Assembly (NCBI RefSeq): GCF_005870035.1
Contig: NZ_SWJG01000002.1
Location: 124,001 to 188,000 of the forward strand
Direction of reading: 5' to 3'
DNA from: Spirosoma lacussanchae
GTDB taxonomy: Bacteria > Bacteroidota > Bacteroidia > Cytophagales > Spirosomataceae
Length of the DNA stretch: 64,000 nucleotides
A program made the position numbers and the translations under genes. Of the stretch, positions 1 through 8,916 are shown piece after piece. Numbering within the stretch: the first letter of the stretch is position 1; every line of letters begins with the position of its first letter. A model generated the notes under the pieces. It was not told where the DNA came from. It worked only from the letters and a program-made list of their open reading frames with translations, and ran no database searches.

Positions 1-969
1 GAGCGAACGCCCAAACAGCAGGTCTACGCCCAGATTATCAAAGACCTGGAAGAAGCCGCAGAAGTACTCCCGCTGGCCAGTAAGTACCCGGCTGCCGACC
101 GGGGTCGGGCTACCAAAGGGGCCGCGCAGGCTTACCTGGGTAAGGTGTATCTGTATATGAATAATTTCGCCAAGGCCGAAGAATGGTTCGACAAGGTGAT
201 CAAGTCGGGCGAGTACGCGTTGCATGCCGATTACATGGGTATGTTTCTGCGGGCCGGTGAAACCAGCCGGGAGCACATTTTTCAGGTACAGTTCCTGAAC
301 GATCAGGGCGCGCAGCCTGCCAATAATCAGATCAACATCGTGATGGCGAGCCGCGCCCGTAATGGCTGGGGCTTCAATAACCCTACTGCTGATTTTGTCA
401 GCGCTTTCGAGCCCGGCGACCCCCGCCTGGAACAATCGGTATACAAAACGGGCGATGTCATGCCCGACGGGCTTGTGGCCAACGTAGGCAACAGTAGCAC
501 CGGCTACCTGAACAAAAAAGTGTACGTGCCCGAATATGAGCGCATTGCCGGGTCGCTGCAGGCGGGTCGAGACGATATCTACATGCGGCTGGGAAAAGTG
601 CTGCTGTGGTACGCCGAAGCGGCCAACGAGAACGGAAACACAACCGCTGCCCTGAACGCTCTGAATCAGGTTCGGGCACGCGCCCGGCAGGGAAAAACGG
701 GGGTGCTGCCCGATGTAACCGTGACCGATAAAGCCGCACTTCGCGAACGAATCTGGCAGGAGCAGCGGGTCGAGTTCGGGCAGGAGTATGAGCGCTTCTT
801 CGAGCTGGTCCGCCAGGGTCGGGCCGGGAAAGTGCTGCGGGCCTACGGCGAAAAATACAAAACCGCCAAAGGAGCTGGCTTCCGCGACGGTATTAACGAA
901 ATATTCCCGATTCCGCAGCTCGAAATCAATTTGAGTGGCGGCAAAATCAAGCAGAATCCGGGCTACTAA
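1..969 (+). CDS. RagB/SusD family nutrient-uptake outer membrane lipoprotein (5' truncated)
   Basis: The reading frame is open from base 1, so the N-terminus with its lipoprotein signal lies outside the window; 322 residues remain. The visible part has the TPR-like helices typical of SusD (AAQAYLGKVYLYMNNFAKAE) and the family ending: a repeated Arg/Ala-rich helix (ALNQVRARA), the ERIWQEQRVEFGQEYERFFE segment, and a last stretch with IFPIPQLEI and QNPGY. SusD proteins sit on the cell surface and bind glycans or other nutrients for a partner SusC channel. The partner is presumably upstream, beyond the window. The FG-GAP gene follows on the same strand, so this is likely the front of the catabolic locus that runs to 13832. 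The substrate cannot be told from the sequence. Confidence 0.93.
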   Translation, partial: ERTPKQQVYAQIIKDLEEAAEVLPLASKYPAADRGRATKGAAQAYLGKVYLYMNNFAKAEEWFDKVIKSGEYALHADYMGMFLRAGETSREHIFQVQFLNDQGAQPANNQINIVMASRARNGWGFNNPTADFVSAFEPGDPRLEQSVYKTGDVMPDGLVANVGNSSTGYLNKKVYVPEYERIAGSLQAGRDDIYMRLGKVLLWYAEAANENGNTTAALNALNQVRARARQGKTGVLPDVTVTDKAALRERIWQEQRVEFGQEYERFFELVRQGRAGKVLRAYGEKYKTAKGAGFRDGINEIFPIPQLEINLSGGKIKQNPGY

Positions 970-1161
970 ACGCAGGCCATGTCATCGTACCAGACGGGCG
1001 TGGGTTGGGTAAACTATGCCTTCCTCAAACCAGACCGGTCGCCCGAAGTCAGTCACCAGGCTCCTATAAACGGGCTGTGGGTGACTGACCCCCGCCCGGC
1101 TGCCTGCTTCTCATTACTCCCACGGGCCAGTGCGCCGGCCTGGTTTAACCTACTCTTTCTT

Positions 1162-3123
1162 ATGCGGCTGTTCGTAAGCATATGTGCGTGTATCACGGTG
1201 TCTGCCAGCTTGTTGGGTCAGACCATGCCGGCAGCTGAAAAGCCGTCGTTCGGTCAGACGTTTGTGCCAGACCTCATAGTCAGGGCCTCCGATATCAAGT
1301 CGTTTCAGGTGGTTGGGCAGGCCGACTGGCAGGCTCAGAACGGCGAGATCGTTGCGCGGTTAGCGCCTAATTCCGGAGGGAGCTGGCTTGTGCTGAACCG
1401 GTCGTATCAGGATGTCGGTCTTCATGCGCTATTCAAGTGCAGCCCCTCGGCCGAAACGGGGGTGCTGTTGCGGATGCAGAAAACCGATCGGGGCATGAAG
1501 GGTATTTTCCTGACCCTCAACAAAGACGAAGTGGCTCCTTATGCGGTATCCATCGATGCGCAGGGCAACATAACCGAGCGCGAAAAGTTGCGGTATGCGG
1601 GCGGCATCTACTACCGGCTGGCCCCCCCGAAGAACGACGCCCAGGCCAACGCCCGCCGGGCTATGCCACCCCGCCCCGCTACCCCCGCCAACCTGCCGCT
1701 GGCCCGCCCCAATACCGACTTCCGCGCCGACGACTGGAATATGGTCGAAACGTTTGTCGAGCTGAACGTCATCCGCAATTTCCTGAACGATGGCGCCGAG
1801 ATCGGTGGGGCCGTAGATGGCGATTCGGCAACGGATGAGTATGGCCCCATTGCGCTTTACGCGGGCGGTTCGGGCGAGGTTCGCTTCAAGGACATCATGG
1901 TCAAGGACATTGCCATGCGTGTGAACCCGGCCGAAAAATCGTCTTCCCGTTTTACTGTCCAGTGCATCAGTGATATGTACTATTCGTGGGGCGCCGATGC
2001 CGCCGATTTTAACAAAGACGGTATCATGGACGTAGTAGCGGGCCCCTACATCTATTACGGGCCTGACTACACGACGCATCGGGAAATTTTTCCGGCTATT
2101 GCAGTGAGCCCGTCCAGGGAGTTTACCCGCACCCATGTGCAGTTTACGCACGACTTCAACGGCGACGGCTGGCCCGATGTGCTCATCAGCCCGTCGGGGG
2201 CCAGTGTGCTGATCAATCCGAAAGGCGAGTCCCGGCGCTGGAAAAGCTACGATATTCTGCCGTCTGTACAGAGCGAAATCACCGATCTGGTCGATATTGA
2301 TAAAGACGGCCAGCCCGAACTGGTGTATGCGGCCAGCGGCTCCCTGCGGTATGCAAAGCCCGACGGAGCCGACCCGACCAAACCCTGGAAAGAATTCATT
2401 ATTTCGGACAAAGGCTACGCGCTGGCCCACGGCATCGGAACCGGCGATATCAACGGCGACGGCCGACTCGACATCCTGAATGCCTACGGCTGGTGGGAGC
2501 AACCCGACCGGAAGACGCCGGAAACCCTCTGGGCGTACCATCCCTACGCGTTCGGTCGCTACGGCAACCGCGGCAGCAACATCGGCGGTACGCTGATGGC
2601 CGTGTTCGACGCCAATGGCGACGGACTGAACGATGTGATCACCAACCTCAACGTACATGGCTTTGGCCTGGCCTGGTTCGAGCAGGTGCGCGACAGGGCT
2701 GGTGCGATCTCGTTTACCCGCCATATGATCAGCGACGATTACTCGACAAAGAGCGCCGGAAACGTGACCTTTTCGCAACCCCACGGCGCCACCTATGCCG
2801 ATGTTGACGGCGATGGCATTCGCGATTTCATCGTTGGCAAGCGCTACTTCACCCACCTCGATAACATGTACGATCCGGACTCGTACGGCGCGCCGGTGCT
2901 GTACTGGTACCGAACCGTCCGGAATCCGAAAGCGCCCGGCGGGGCCGAGTTCGTGCCCGAACTGATCCATAATCGATCGGGGGCGGGCTCTGAGGTAACC
3001 GCGGTCGATATCAACAAAGACGGCGCCATCGATATCGTCACCTCAACCAACCGGGGCACCTTCATTTTCTGGAATACCCCCACTGGCCGCAAACCCCAAA
3101 AACAGCCGTCCCGGTCAAAATAA
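1162..3123 (+). CDS. Secreted FG-GAP/VCBS repeat protein with N-terminal lectin-like domain
   Basis: 653 residues. The frame is open from 979, but the ATG at 1162 starts a clean signal peptide (MRLFVSICACITVSASLLGQ), so I choose it. Residues about 25-260 look like the concanavalin-type fold of DUF1080/3-keto-disaccharide hydrolase proteins (LLRMQ, GIYYRLAPP, DDWNMVETFVELN, GSGEVRFKDIMVKD). From about residue 283 to 620 there are seven calcium-binding FG-GAP motifs of the form D-x-N/D-x-D-G (DFNKDGIMD, DFNGDGWPD, DIDKDGQPE, DINGDGRLD, DANGDGLND, DVDGDGIRD, DINKDGAID), which should build a beta-propeller. It is exported and probably binds or attacks a carbohydrate outside the cytoplasm. It sits between susD and the catabolic genes. 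A catalytic role is inference; binding alone is equally possible. Confidence 0.85.
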   Translation: MRLFVSICACITVSASLLGQTMPAAEKPSFGQTFVPDLIVRASDIKSFQVVGQADWQAQNGEIVARLAPNSGGSWLVLNRSYQDVGLHALFKCSPSAETGVLLRMQKTDRGMKGIFLTLNKDEVAPYAVSIDAQGNITEREKLRYAGGIYYRLAPPKNDAQANARRAMPPRPATPANLPLARPNTDFRADDWNMVETFVELNVIRNFLNDGAEIGGAVDGDSATDEYGPIALYAGGSGEVRFKDIMVKDIAMRVNPAEKSSSRFTVQCISDMYYSWGADAADFNKDGIMDVVAGPYIYYGPDYTTHREIFPAIAVSPSREFTRTHVQFTHDFNGDGWPDVLISPSGASVLINPKGESRRWKSYDILPSVQSEITDLVDIDKDGQPELVYAASGSLRYAKPDGADPTKPWKEFIISDKGYALAHGIGTGDINGDGRLDILNAYGWWEQPDRKTPETLWAYHPYAFGRYGNRGSNIGGTLMAVFDANGDGLNDVITNLNVHGFGLAWFEQVRDRAGAISFTRHMISDDYSTKSAGNVTFSQPHGATYADVDGDGIRDFIVGKRYFTHLDNMYDPDSYGAPVLYWYRTVRNPKAPGGAEFVPELIHNRSGAGSEVTAVDINKDGAIDIVTSTNRGTFIFWNTPTGRKPQKQPSRSK

Positions 3124-3193
3124 GCCTCACGGCCAGATAATTATGCTGGCTTTCAATCCCTACTCCTCAATCCTAATCCCTAAGCCATTACTC

Positions 3194-3637
3194 ATGAAAC
3201 TGTATTTGATCGTATTGATGCTCTTCATCGGGGTCATCCTGTCGCTGCACCTGACTATGAACGCCCAGGTGGGCGCCATTATCCGAAATCCTAAAGTGGG
3301 CAATGCCATTTTCTGGGGCATCGGTGCCCTTACCGCCCTGGCGATCGGTTTTTCGTCCGGCGATACCGAAGCGTTTTCCCGGCTGCGCGAGGTGCCGGTC
3401 TGGCTGCTCACGGCGGGCGTCATGGGAGCCGCACTGGTGTTCGGTATTGCCTGGACGGTCCCTAAAGTGGGGGCCGCTACCGCCTTCGTTCTGATGATTG
3501 CCGGTCAGGTGGTTACCGGCCTGGTCCTGTCTCACTTTGGCGCGCTGGGGTCGCCGGTAGAGCCCATTTCTGCCATGAAAGTAGTGGGTGCGCTTCTGCT
3601 GGTTGCCGGGGCCGCCGTCTGCACATTTTCTAAATAA
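3194..3637 (+). CDS. DMT-superfamily transporter of the YdcZ (DUF606) type
   Basis: 147 residues, nearly all hydrophobic, with four or five membrane segments. The ATG at 3194 opens directly into a membrane helix; the upstream in-frame ATG at 3143 would add a non-hydrophobic leader, so I prefer 3194. The family signature is visible: a first helix followed by a polar turn with N and a Gln-containing motif (TMNAQVGAIIRNP), and a second half with a conserved GQ in the membrane and a DHFG-like segment (MIAGQVVTGLVLSHFG). YdcZ proteins are small inner-membrane carriers, usually of unknown substrate. The next gene begins 13 bases downstream, so it is probably translated as part of the catabolic operon and may import or export a pathway compound. 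Confidence 0.85.
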   Translation: MKLYLIVLMLFIGVILSLHLTMNAQVGAIIRNPKVGNAIFWGIGALTALAIGFSSGDTEAFSRLREVPVWLLTAGVMGAALVFGIAWTVPKVGAATAFVLMIAGQVVTGLVLSHFGALGSPVEPISAMKVVGALLLVAGAAVCTFSK

Positions 3638-3650
3638 CAGCCTGAAATCT

Positions 3651-4580
3651 ATGCATACGCCATTAACCCGAAGGGATTTTATCAAAGCGGCCGGTATGGC
3701 CGGCGCGGCCTCGCTGGCCCTGCCCACCCTGGCCAGGGAAGAACTCGCCAGAAAAAACGAAATCGGTGCCACGTTCATCCTGTGGGGATACGGCGCGGAT
3801 AACCTCGAAGCCTCGCTCAGCGACATGGCGAAACTGGGCTACCATTCGTTCGAGACCTTCGGACAGGTCATTCAGGAATGGGAAGAAAAGCGGGGCGGAT
3901 TCGGTAAGGTCGTTCAGAAATACGGCGTTCCCATCATCTCGGCCTTCTGCATGACCGACGTTCTGGACCCCGCCAAACGGCCGGGCGAACGGAAAAAGCT
4001 GGAACGCTGGGCGCAGTTGCTGAAAGAAAACGGCGGCAAAGTAGTCGAATACTGCCCCACCAGTATCAAACGCGACGGCTACGACTACAAGGAGCACAAG
4101 AAGAACCTGGTCGACTCCATGAACGAGTATGCCAAAGTAGTCACCGACATGGGGCTGGTCTGCGCGCTCCATCCGCATACGGGTACGCCCATCGAAACCC
4201 GCGAAGAGGTTTACTTCATCATGGAAAATCTGGACACGAATTACATGAAGTTCGGACCGGATGTGGGGCAACTGGCCAAAGGGGGCAGCGACCCGGTCAA
4301 GATCGTACAGGATTTTCTGCCGCTCGTTCAGCACGTTCACCTGAAAGATTTTTCGGGCGGTAACGACAACGGCTACCTCGGCTACGCGCCCCTGGGCGCC
4401 GGGACCGTAAACCTGAAAAAAATCCTCGATATGCTCGAACCCCGCAAGAAAGACATGGCCGGCATGATCATGTTCGAACTCGATTCGGACCGGAAAAATA
4501 AGATGCCGATGACAGAATTCGAGTCGGCCAAAGTATCTCGGGATTACCTTAAAAAGCTGGGATACAAGTTCGCAGTCTAG
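3651..4580 (+). CDS. Sugar phosphate isomerase/epimerase (IolE-like TIM barrel), Tat-exported
   Basis: 309 residues. I start at the ATG at 3651, which gives a twin-arginine signal (LTRRDFIKAAGMAGAASLAL); the frame extends upstream but that would bury the signal. The body is an AP-endonuclease-2-type TIM barrel as in inosose dehydratase and xylose isomerase-like enzymes. Visible landmarks are the barrel strand KVVEYCP, the metal/substrate segment CALHPHTG, KFGPDVGQL, VQHVHLKDF and the C-terminal acidic strand MIMFELDSD, which together supply the usual Glu, Asp, His and Glu ligands. Members isomerise, epimerise or dehydrate sugars and cyclitols. The Tat signal implies folding before export to the periplasm, which is common for this family in Bacteroidota. 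The exact reaction is unknown. Confidence 0.88.
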   Translation: MHTPLTRRDFIKAAGMAGAASLALPTLAREELARKNEIGATFILWGYGADNLEASLSDMAKLGYHSFETFGQVIQEWEEKRGGFGKVVQKYGVPIISAFCMTDVLDPAKRPGERKKLERWAQLLKENGGKVVEYCPTSIKRDGYDYKEHKKNLVDSMNEYAKVVTDMGLVCALHPHTGTPIETREEVYFIMENLDTNYMKFGPDVGQLAKGGSDPVKIVQDFLPLVQHVHLKDFSGGNDNGYLGYAPLGAGTVNLKKILDMLEPRKKDMAGMIMFELDSDRKNKMPMTEFESAKVSRDYLKKLGYKFAV

Positions 4581-4643
4581 TCGACATACGCCAGCGTCTG
4601 GCAGTCAAAAACGCGTTAATCAAGATTTGTTTTCCCCTGGTTT

Positions 4644-6116
4644 ATGGAAGTTCTAGCGAATTATATCGGCGGTACGTGGACAAAAAGTAAGGAAGAGAAT
4701 ACGGTGGCTGTGATCAACCCGGCCTCGCAGGAAGTGATTGGCGCTGTCCCGCTGGGGAGCCATACGGCCACCGATGTGGCCAGTGCGGTAGCGGCAGCCG
4801 CCGGAGCGTTTGCGGCCTGGCGCGAGGTCCCCGTCATGAAGCGGGTACAGCCGCTGTACAAACTGAAGCAGCTGCTCGAAACCCACGCCGAGGAGATTGC
4901 CCGAACCATTACGCTCGAATGCGGCAAAACCCTGGCCGAGTCGAGGGGCGAAATTCAGCGGGCCATCGAGAACGTGGAGGTGGCCTGCGGCATGCCGGTG
5001 CTGATGCAGAGCGAGTTCTCGGAAAATATCGCGCCGGGCATCGATGAGTTCATGATCCGTCAGCCGCTGGGCGTCTGCGCCTGCATTGCGCCGTTCAACT
5101 TCCCGGGCATGATTCCATTCTGGTTTCTGCCCTACGCCATCGCCTGCGGAAACACCTTCATTATAAAACCATCGGAAAAAGTGCCGCTGACCATGCTGAA
5201 GGTGTTCGAGCTCATCGATCAGCTGGATCTGCCCGAGGGGGTCATCAATCTGGTACACGGTGGTAAAGAAACGGTAGATGCCCTGCTGGAACACCCTGAC
5301 GTTAAGGCCATCAGTTTTGTGGGCTCTACGCAGATCGCCAGATACATCTACGCCAAAGGGGCCGCCAACGGAAAACGCGTTCAGGCCCAGGGAGGAGCCA
5401 AAAATCCGGTGGTGGTATTGCCCGATGCCGATCTGGACATGTCCGTCAAAATTATCACCGACAGCGTGTTCGGCTGCGCGGGTCAGCGCTGCCTGGCCGC
5501 GTCCAACATCATCACCGTGGGCGATCAGGGCGTCATCAAAGAAGCCTTGTACGAGTCGGCCAAATCCCGAACGACCGGCTTCGGCCTGGACGAATCAGTC
5601 GAGATGGGGCCGGTTATTACGCCAGACAGCCGGTCGCGGATCGAACACCTGATCGATAAAGGCATTCAGGAAGGGGGGCGGCTACTGCTGGATGGCCGCA
5701 AGCCTGCCATCAGTGGTTTTGAGCAGGGCAACTTCATCAGGCCAACCATTCTGGAAGGCCTGCCGCTCGATGGCGAGGTGATCCGCACCGAGATTTTTGG
5801 CCCCGTTATGAGCCTTATCGAACTCGGTACGGTAGACGAAGCCCTGACCTTCATCAACAGCGGCCGGTACGGTAACATGGCCTGCCTGTTCACCAGCAGC
5901 GGAGCCAACGCCCGCAAGTTCCGGAGTCAGGCCATGGCCGGTAACATCGGTATCAACATCGGGGTAGCGGCCCCCATGGCGCAGTTTCCCTTCAGCGGCT
6001 GGAACGAAAGCTTCTTCGGTGATCTGCACGGGCAGGGTCGGCACGCGGTCGAGTTTTTCACCCAAACCAAAGTCGTTGTGGAGCGGTGGCCGAAAGAATG
6101 GTCGCGTAAGTTCTAG
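4644..6116 (+). CDS. CoA-acylating methylmalonate/malonate-semialdehyde dehydrogenase (MmsA/IolA type)
   Basis: 490 residues, the usual length for MmsA. It has the ALDH fold: N-terminal IGGTW and [11 protein letters not shown], cofactor-binding [19 protein letters not shown], and the MmsA-type active site [12 protein letters not shown] with catalytic Cys at residue 283. The family turns (methyl)malonate semialdehyde, NAD and CoA into propionyl-CoA or acetyl-CoA plus CO2. The proton-abstracting Glu of ordinary ALDHs is replaced in the motif [16 protein letters not shown], as expected for CoA-acylating members. This is the step that ends inositol and some sugar-acid routes, and it is the best clue that the operon feeds a semialdehyde into central metabolism. 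The true substrate is inferred only from family. Confidence 0.93.
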   Translation: MEVLANYIGGTWTKSKEENTVAVINPASQEVIGAVPLGSHTATDVASAVAAAAGAFAAWREVPVMKRVQPLYKLKQLLETHAEEIARTITLECGKTLAESRGEIQRAIENVEVACGMPVLMQSEFSENIAPGIDEFMIRQPLGVCACIAPFNFPGMIPFWFLPYAIACGNTFIIKPSEKVPLTMLKVFELIDQLDLPEGVINLVHGGKETVDALLEHPDVKAISFVGSTQIARYIYAKGAANGKRVQAQGGAKNPVVVLPDADLDMSVKIITDSVFGCAGQRCLAASNIITVGDQGVIKEALYESAKSRTTGFGLDESVEMGPVITPDSRSRIEHLIDKGIQEGGRLLLDGRKPAISGFEQGNFIRPTILEGLPLDGEVIRTEIFGPVMSLIELGTVDEALTFINSGRYGNMACLFTSSGANARKFRSQAMAGNIGINIGVAAPMAQFPFSGWNESFFGDLHGQGRHAVEFFTQTKVVVERWPKEWSRKF

Positions 6117-6171
6117 CGGTACAGGTCGGTTCTGAGCGGTTTTACTCCTCATCCTTAGCGAATCAAAACGT

Positions 6172-6960
6172 ATGTCAACCTTGCAAAAAGCCTTCTGCCC
6201 GCCTTTCAGCCTCCAGACCCGGATCAACTTTCTGGGCATCGACTGTGTCGTAACGGACCTCAGCCACACCATCAGTACCGAAGACCCTACCTTCATCGGT
6301 CACCAGCGCACCCTGATCTGGAATCACCTGTCGCACGAAGAAACCCAGAAGATGGGACTCACCAAACCACCTTATTCGTACAAGGTAGTCGGGTTCACCC
6401 TCTGCGACCATTCCAATACCCACGTCGATGCCATCAACCACGTGGTCAACGAACCCGACGCGCGCTCCGTTGATCAGCTGCCGCTGGAGTGGTTCATGGC
6501 CCCCGGCGTCTGGTTCGACTTTTCGCATAAGGAGCCGGCCAGCTACATCACCCGGGCCGATATTGACGAGGCTCTGGACAAAACCGGGGTTACGATTAAA
6601 CCCCAGTCGGTGGTGCTCTACCATACGGGCTGGTACAAAAAGTGGAAACAGCCGTTCGACTACATCCGGGGCTACCCCGGCCTCGATCGTAGCGCCATCG
6701 AATACCTCAACGACCTGGGCGCCATCAGCGTAGGGGCCGACGCGCCCAGTATCGACAGCCATCATGAAGTGGCCGTTGTCAGGGAGCAGCCTGCCCATAT
6801 CGTATGCCGCGAACGCGAAATCCTGAACATCGAAAACCTGGCGCAGGTCGACCTGATTCCTGCCCATTCGTTCTGGTTCGTGGGCCTGCCGCTCAAAATT
6901 AAAGGGGGTTCCGGCTCGCCGTTCCGGGGCGTCGCTATCGTGCCCGAATCTCAACTATAA
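6172..6960 (+). CDS. Cyclase-family (kynurenine formamidase-like) metal-dependent hydrolase
   Basis: 262 residues. The family signature is present as HSNTHVDAINH, a variant of the usual HxGTHxDxPxH in which the metal-binding His and Asp are kept. DLSHTISTEDPTF near the start and the late H-x-F/W strand (IPAHSFWFVGLPLKIKGGSGSPFR) also fit. Cyclase-family enzymes hydrolyse formamides, lactones or strained carbonyl compounds with Zn or Mn. No tryptophan-degradation gene is nearby, so a lactone-opening or C-C/C-N hydrolysis role in the catabolic route is more likely than kynurenine formation. The protein has no export signal and should be cytoplasmic. The next gene starts 18 bases after its stop. 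Confidence 0.85.
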   Translation: MSTLQKAFCPPFSLQTRINFLGIDCVVTDLSHTISTEDPTFIGHQRTLIWNHLSHEETQKMGLTKPPYSYKVVGFTLCDHSNTHVDAINHVVNEPDARSVDQLPLEWFMAPGVWFDFSHKEPASYITRADIDEALDKTGVTIKPQSVVLYHTGWYKKWKQPFDYIRGYPGLDRSAIEYLNDLGAISVGADAPSIDSHHEVAVVREQPAHIVCREREILNIENLAQVDLIPAHSFWFVGLPLKIKGGSGSPFRGVAIVPESQL

Positions 6961-6978
6961 AAAGCTAATCGATTGATT

Positions 6979-8055
6979 ATGAGTTTACCTCAATACATGG
7001 ATGCGCTGGTTCTCAACGGTGTCCGCGATTTTGCTATAGAGACCGTGCCGGTGCCAGTGCCGGATACCGACGAAGTGATCTGCCAGGTTGACACAACCTA
7101 TATCTGCGGTACCGATCCGCATATCGTAGCGGGCGACTTCCCTAACTTCTGGCCTACCAGGTTTCCGTTCATACCCGGTCACGAATGGTCAGGAACCGTG
7201 GTGCAAACCGGCCCCCGGGCGGCCAGCCTGGGCTGGCGCGAGGGCGACCGGGTGTGTGGTATTTCGCATTGCGGCTGCGGCTACTGTGAGATGTGCCTGA
7301 AAGGTCGCTACAACATCTGCCTCAACTACGGCCACGAAGAGCGGGGGCACCGGCAGTACGGCCATTATACGCCGGGGGCTTATGCGCAGTACATGCGTAC
7401 GTCCGTGAAAAGCATCTTTAAAATTCCGGATGCCATGTCGCTGGAGTATGCGGCCTGCGTAGACCCGCTCAGCATTGCGCTGTATACCGTGAAGCGGTCG
7501 CGTATGCAGCCCGGCGATGACATCCTGATCATCGGTACCGGCCCGCAGGGGCTCATGGCCGTCCTCTGTGCGAAGGCGCTGGGGGCAGCCCGTATATACG
7601 CGGCCGGCAGCGGTGAGCGGCTCGCCAAAGCGCAGGAGCTGGGCGCTATACCGATCGATTACAAAGAGGGCGACGTCGTCACGACCGTACGCGAGCTGAC
7701 CAGCGGGCGGGGCGTTCCGGCGGTGCTGGAGTGCGCGGGTACGGCGCAGTCGCTGACCCAGGCCTGTCTGGCCGCTGCCAAAGGGGGCGTGGTGTCGGTG
7801 ATCGGGATTCCGCACGCAGACCCGTCGATCCCCATCAAGCGGATGGTACTGGATGAAGTCGAACTGGTCGGCAACCGCGCCAACCCGAATACGGCCCAGC
7901 CAACGATCGAGCTGCTGATCAACAACCGGATCGACCTGAGTCCGCTGATGACCCACCGCTACGCACTGACCGATTTCAGAACCGCGCTGGATACCTACGA
8001 AAACCGGAAAGACGGCGCTATCAAGGTAGCGACGAAGCCCAATGGAATGAATTAA
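6979..8055 (+). CDS. Zinc-dependent medium-chain alcohol/polyol dehydrogenase
   Basis: 358 residues. I start at the ATG at 6979 rather than the TTG two codons earlier. The MDR family landmarks are all visible: the catalytic-zinc Cys in ICGTDPHIV, GHEWSGTV, the structural-zinc cluster CGCGYCEMCLKGRYNIC, and the NAD-binding GTGPQGLMAV. It resembles sorbitol, threonine and galactitol-1-phosphate dehydrogenases and should oxidise a secondary hydroxyl of a polyol, cyclitol or sugar with NAD(P). It sits between the cyclase and an SDR with short spacers (18 and 26 bases), so it is probably co-transcribed. The substrate is unknown. Confidence 0.9.
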   Translation: MSLPQYMDALVLNGVRDFAIETVPVPVPDTDEVICQVDTTYICGTDPHIVAGDFPNFWPTRFPFIPGHEWSGTVVQTGPRAASLGWREGDRVCGISHCGCGYCEMCLKGRYNICLNYGHEERGHRQYGHYTPGAYAQYMRTSVKSIFKIPDAMSLEYAACVDPLSIALYTVKRSRMQPGDDILIIGTGPQGLMAVLCAKALGAARIYAAGSGERLAKAQELGAIPIDYKEGDVVTTVRELTSGRGVPAVLECAGTAQSLTQACLAAAKGGVVSVIGIPHADPSIPIKRMVLDEVELVGNRANPNTAQPTIELLINNRIDLSPLMTHRYALTDFRTALDTYENRKDGAIKVATKPNGMN

Positions 8056-8081
8056 CACAGACGATTTTAACAACGAGCTAT

Positions 8082-8837
8082 ATGAGTAGGAAAGTCATGG
8101 TTGTTAGTGGGGGCGCATCGGGACTGGGGCTGGCCGCAGGGGTTAAGTTTGCCAGCAACGGGTACAACATCGTACTGATCGACATCGACGCGCAGAAGGG
8201 CGAACAGGCTAAACAACAGATCCGTGAGATGGGCGTTGAGGCCCTGTTCTGCCAGTGCGACATATCGGATAACGAGCAGGTGAAGCAGGCGGCTCAGCAA
8301 ACCCGCGAGCGGTTTGGCCGGGCCGATGTGCTGATCAACAATGCCGGACTCGAAATTCGGGGTAGTATTCTACAGTGCAGCGAGGCCGACTGGAGCCGCA
8401 CCTACGATATCAACCTCAAAGGCATTTATTACATGAGCAACGCCTTTGTACCGATGATGATCGAGCAGGGTGGGGGCAATGTGATCAACACCGGATCCAT
8501 TCTGGGCTACAGGGCTGTAGGCGAACGGGCGGCATATTCATCATCCAAAGGGGCCATCGACACCCTGACGCGGAGCATGGCCTACGACCTGGCCAGCGAG
8601 CAGATCCGGGTCAACTGCGTAGCGCCGGGAGCCATCGACACCCCGCTGCTGCGCGGGTCGATCAACGACTCACCCGATCCGGCGGGTACCGAACAGTTTC
8701 TGAACGCAAAGAGTGTGCTGAACCGCATGGGCAAACCCGCCGAGGTGGCCAACGTCATGTATTTTCTGGCGTCGGACGAGGCTTCGTTCGTGACGGGGGC
8801 CACCTACTTTGTCGATGGCGGCTGGTCTATTTTGTAG
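8082..8837 (+). CDS. Short-chain dehydrogenase/reductase (classical SDR)
   Basis: 251 residues, normal for a classical SDR. Visible motifs in order are the cofactor-binding GGASGLGLAAG, an acidic residue after the second strand (LIDID) that favours NAD over NADP, NNAG, the catalytic Ser in INTGSILGY and the YSSSK active site, then the family ending FVTGATYFVDGGWSIL. It resembles glucose 1-dehydrogenase and 3-oxoacyl-ACP reductase homologues, but the context of sugar enzymes argues for a carbohydrate or polyol substrate. It lies 26 bases after the alcohol dehydrogenase and 79 bases before the transketolase. Confidence 0.9.
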   Translation: MSRKVMVVSGGASGLGLAAGVKFASNGYNIVLIDIDAQKGEQAKQQIREMGVEALFCQCDISDNEQVKQAAQQTRERFGRADVLINNAGLEIRGSILQCSEADWSRTYDINLKGIYYMSNAFVPMMIEQGGGNVINTGSILGYRAVGERAAYSSSKGAIDTLTRSMAYDLASEQIRVNCVAPGAIDTPLLRGSINDSPDPAGTEQFLNAKSVLNRMGKPAEVANVMYFLASDEASFVTGATYFVDGGWSIL

Positions 8838-8916
8838 CGGGAGAACCGCGCGTCTGCGCTGGCAGGTGCCAACACGTTGTAAACCGTTCTGAGGACTTAC
8901 TAACCAACTTATTACC

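Noticed and set aside
1429-2970. Long minus-strand frame (513 codons) opposite the FG-GAP gene
   Set aside because: It mirrors the repeated Asp/Gly codons of the FG-GAP motifs and has no domain; the plus-strand gene has a signal peptide and clear motifs.
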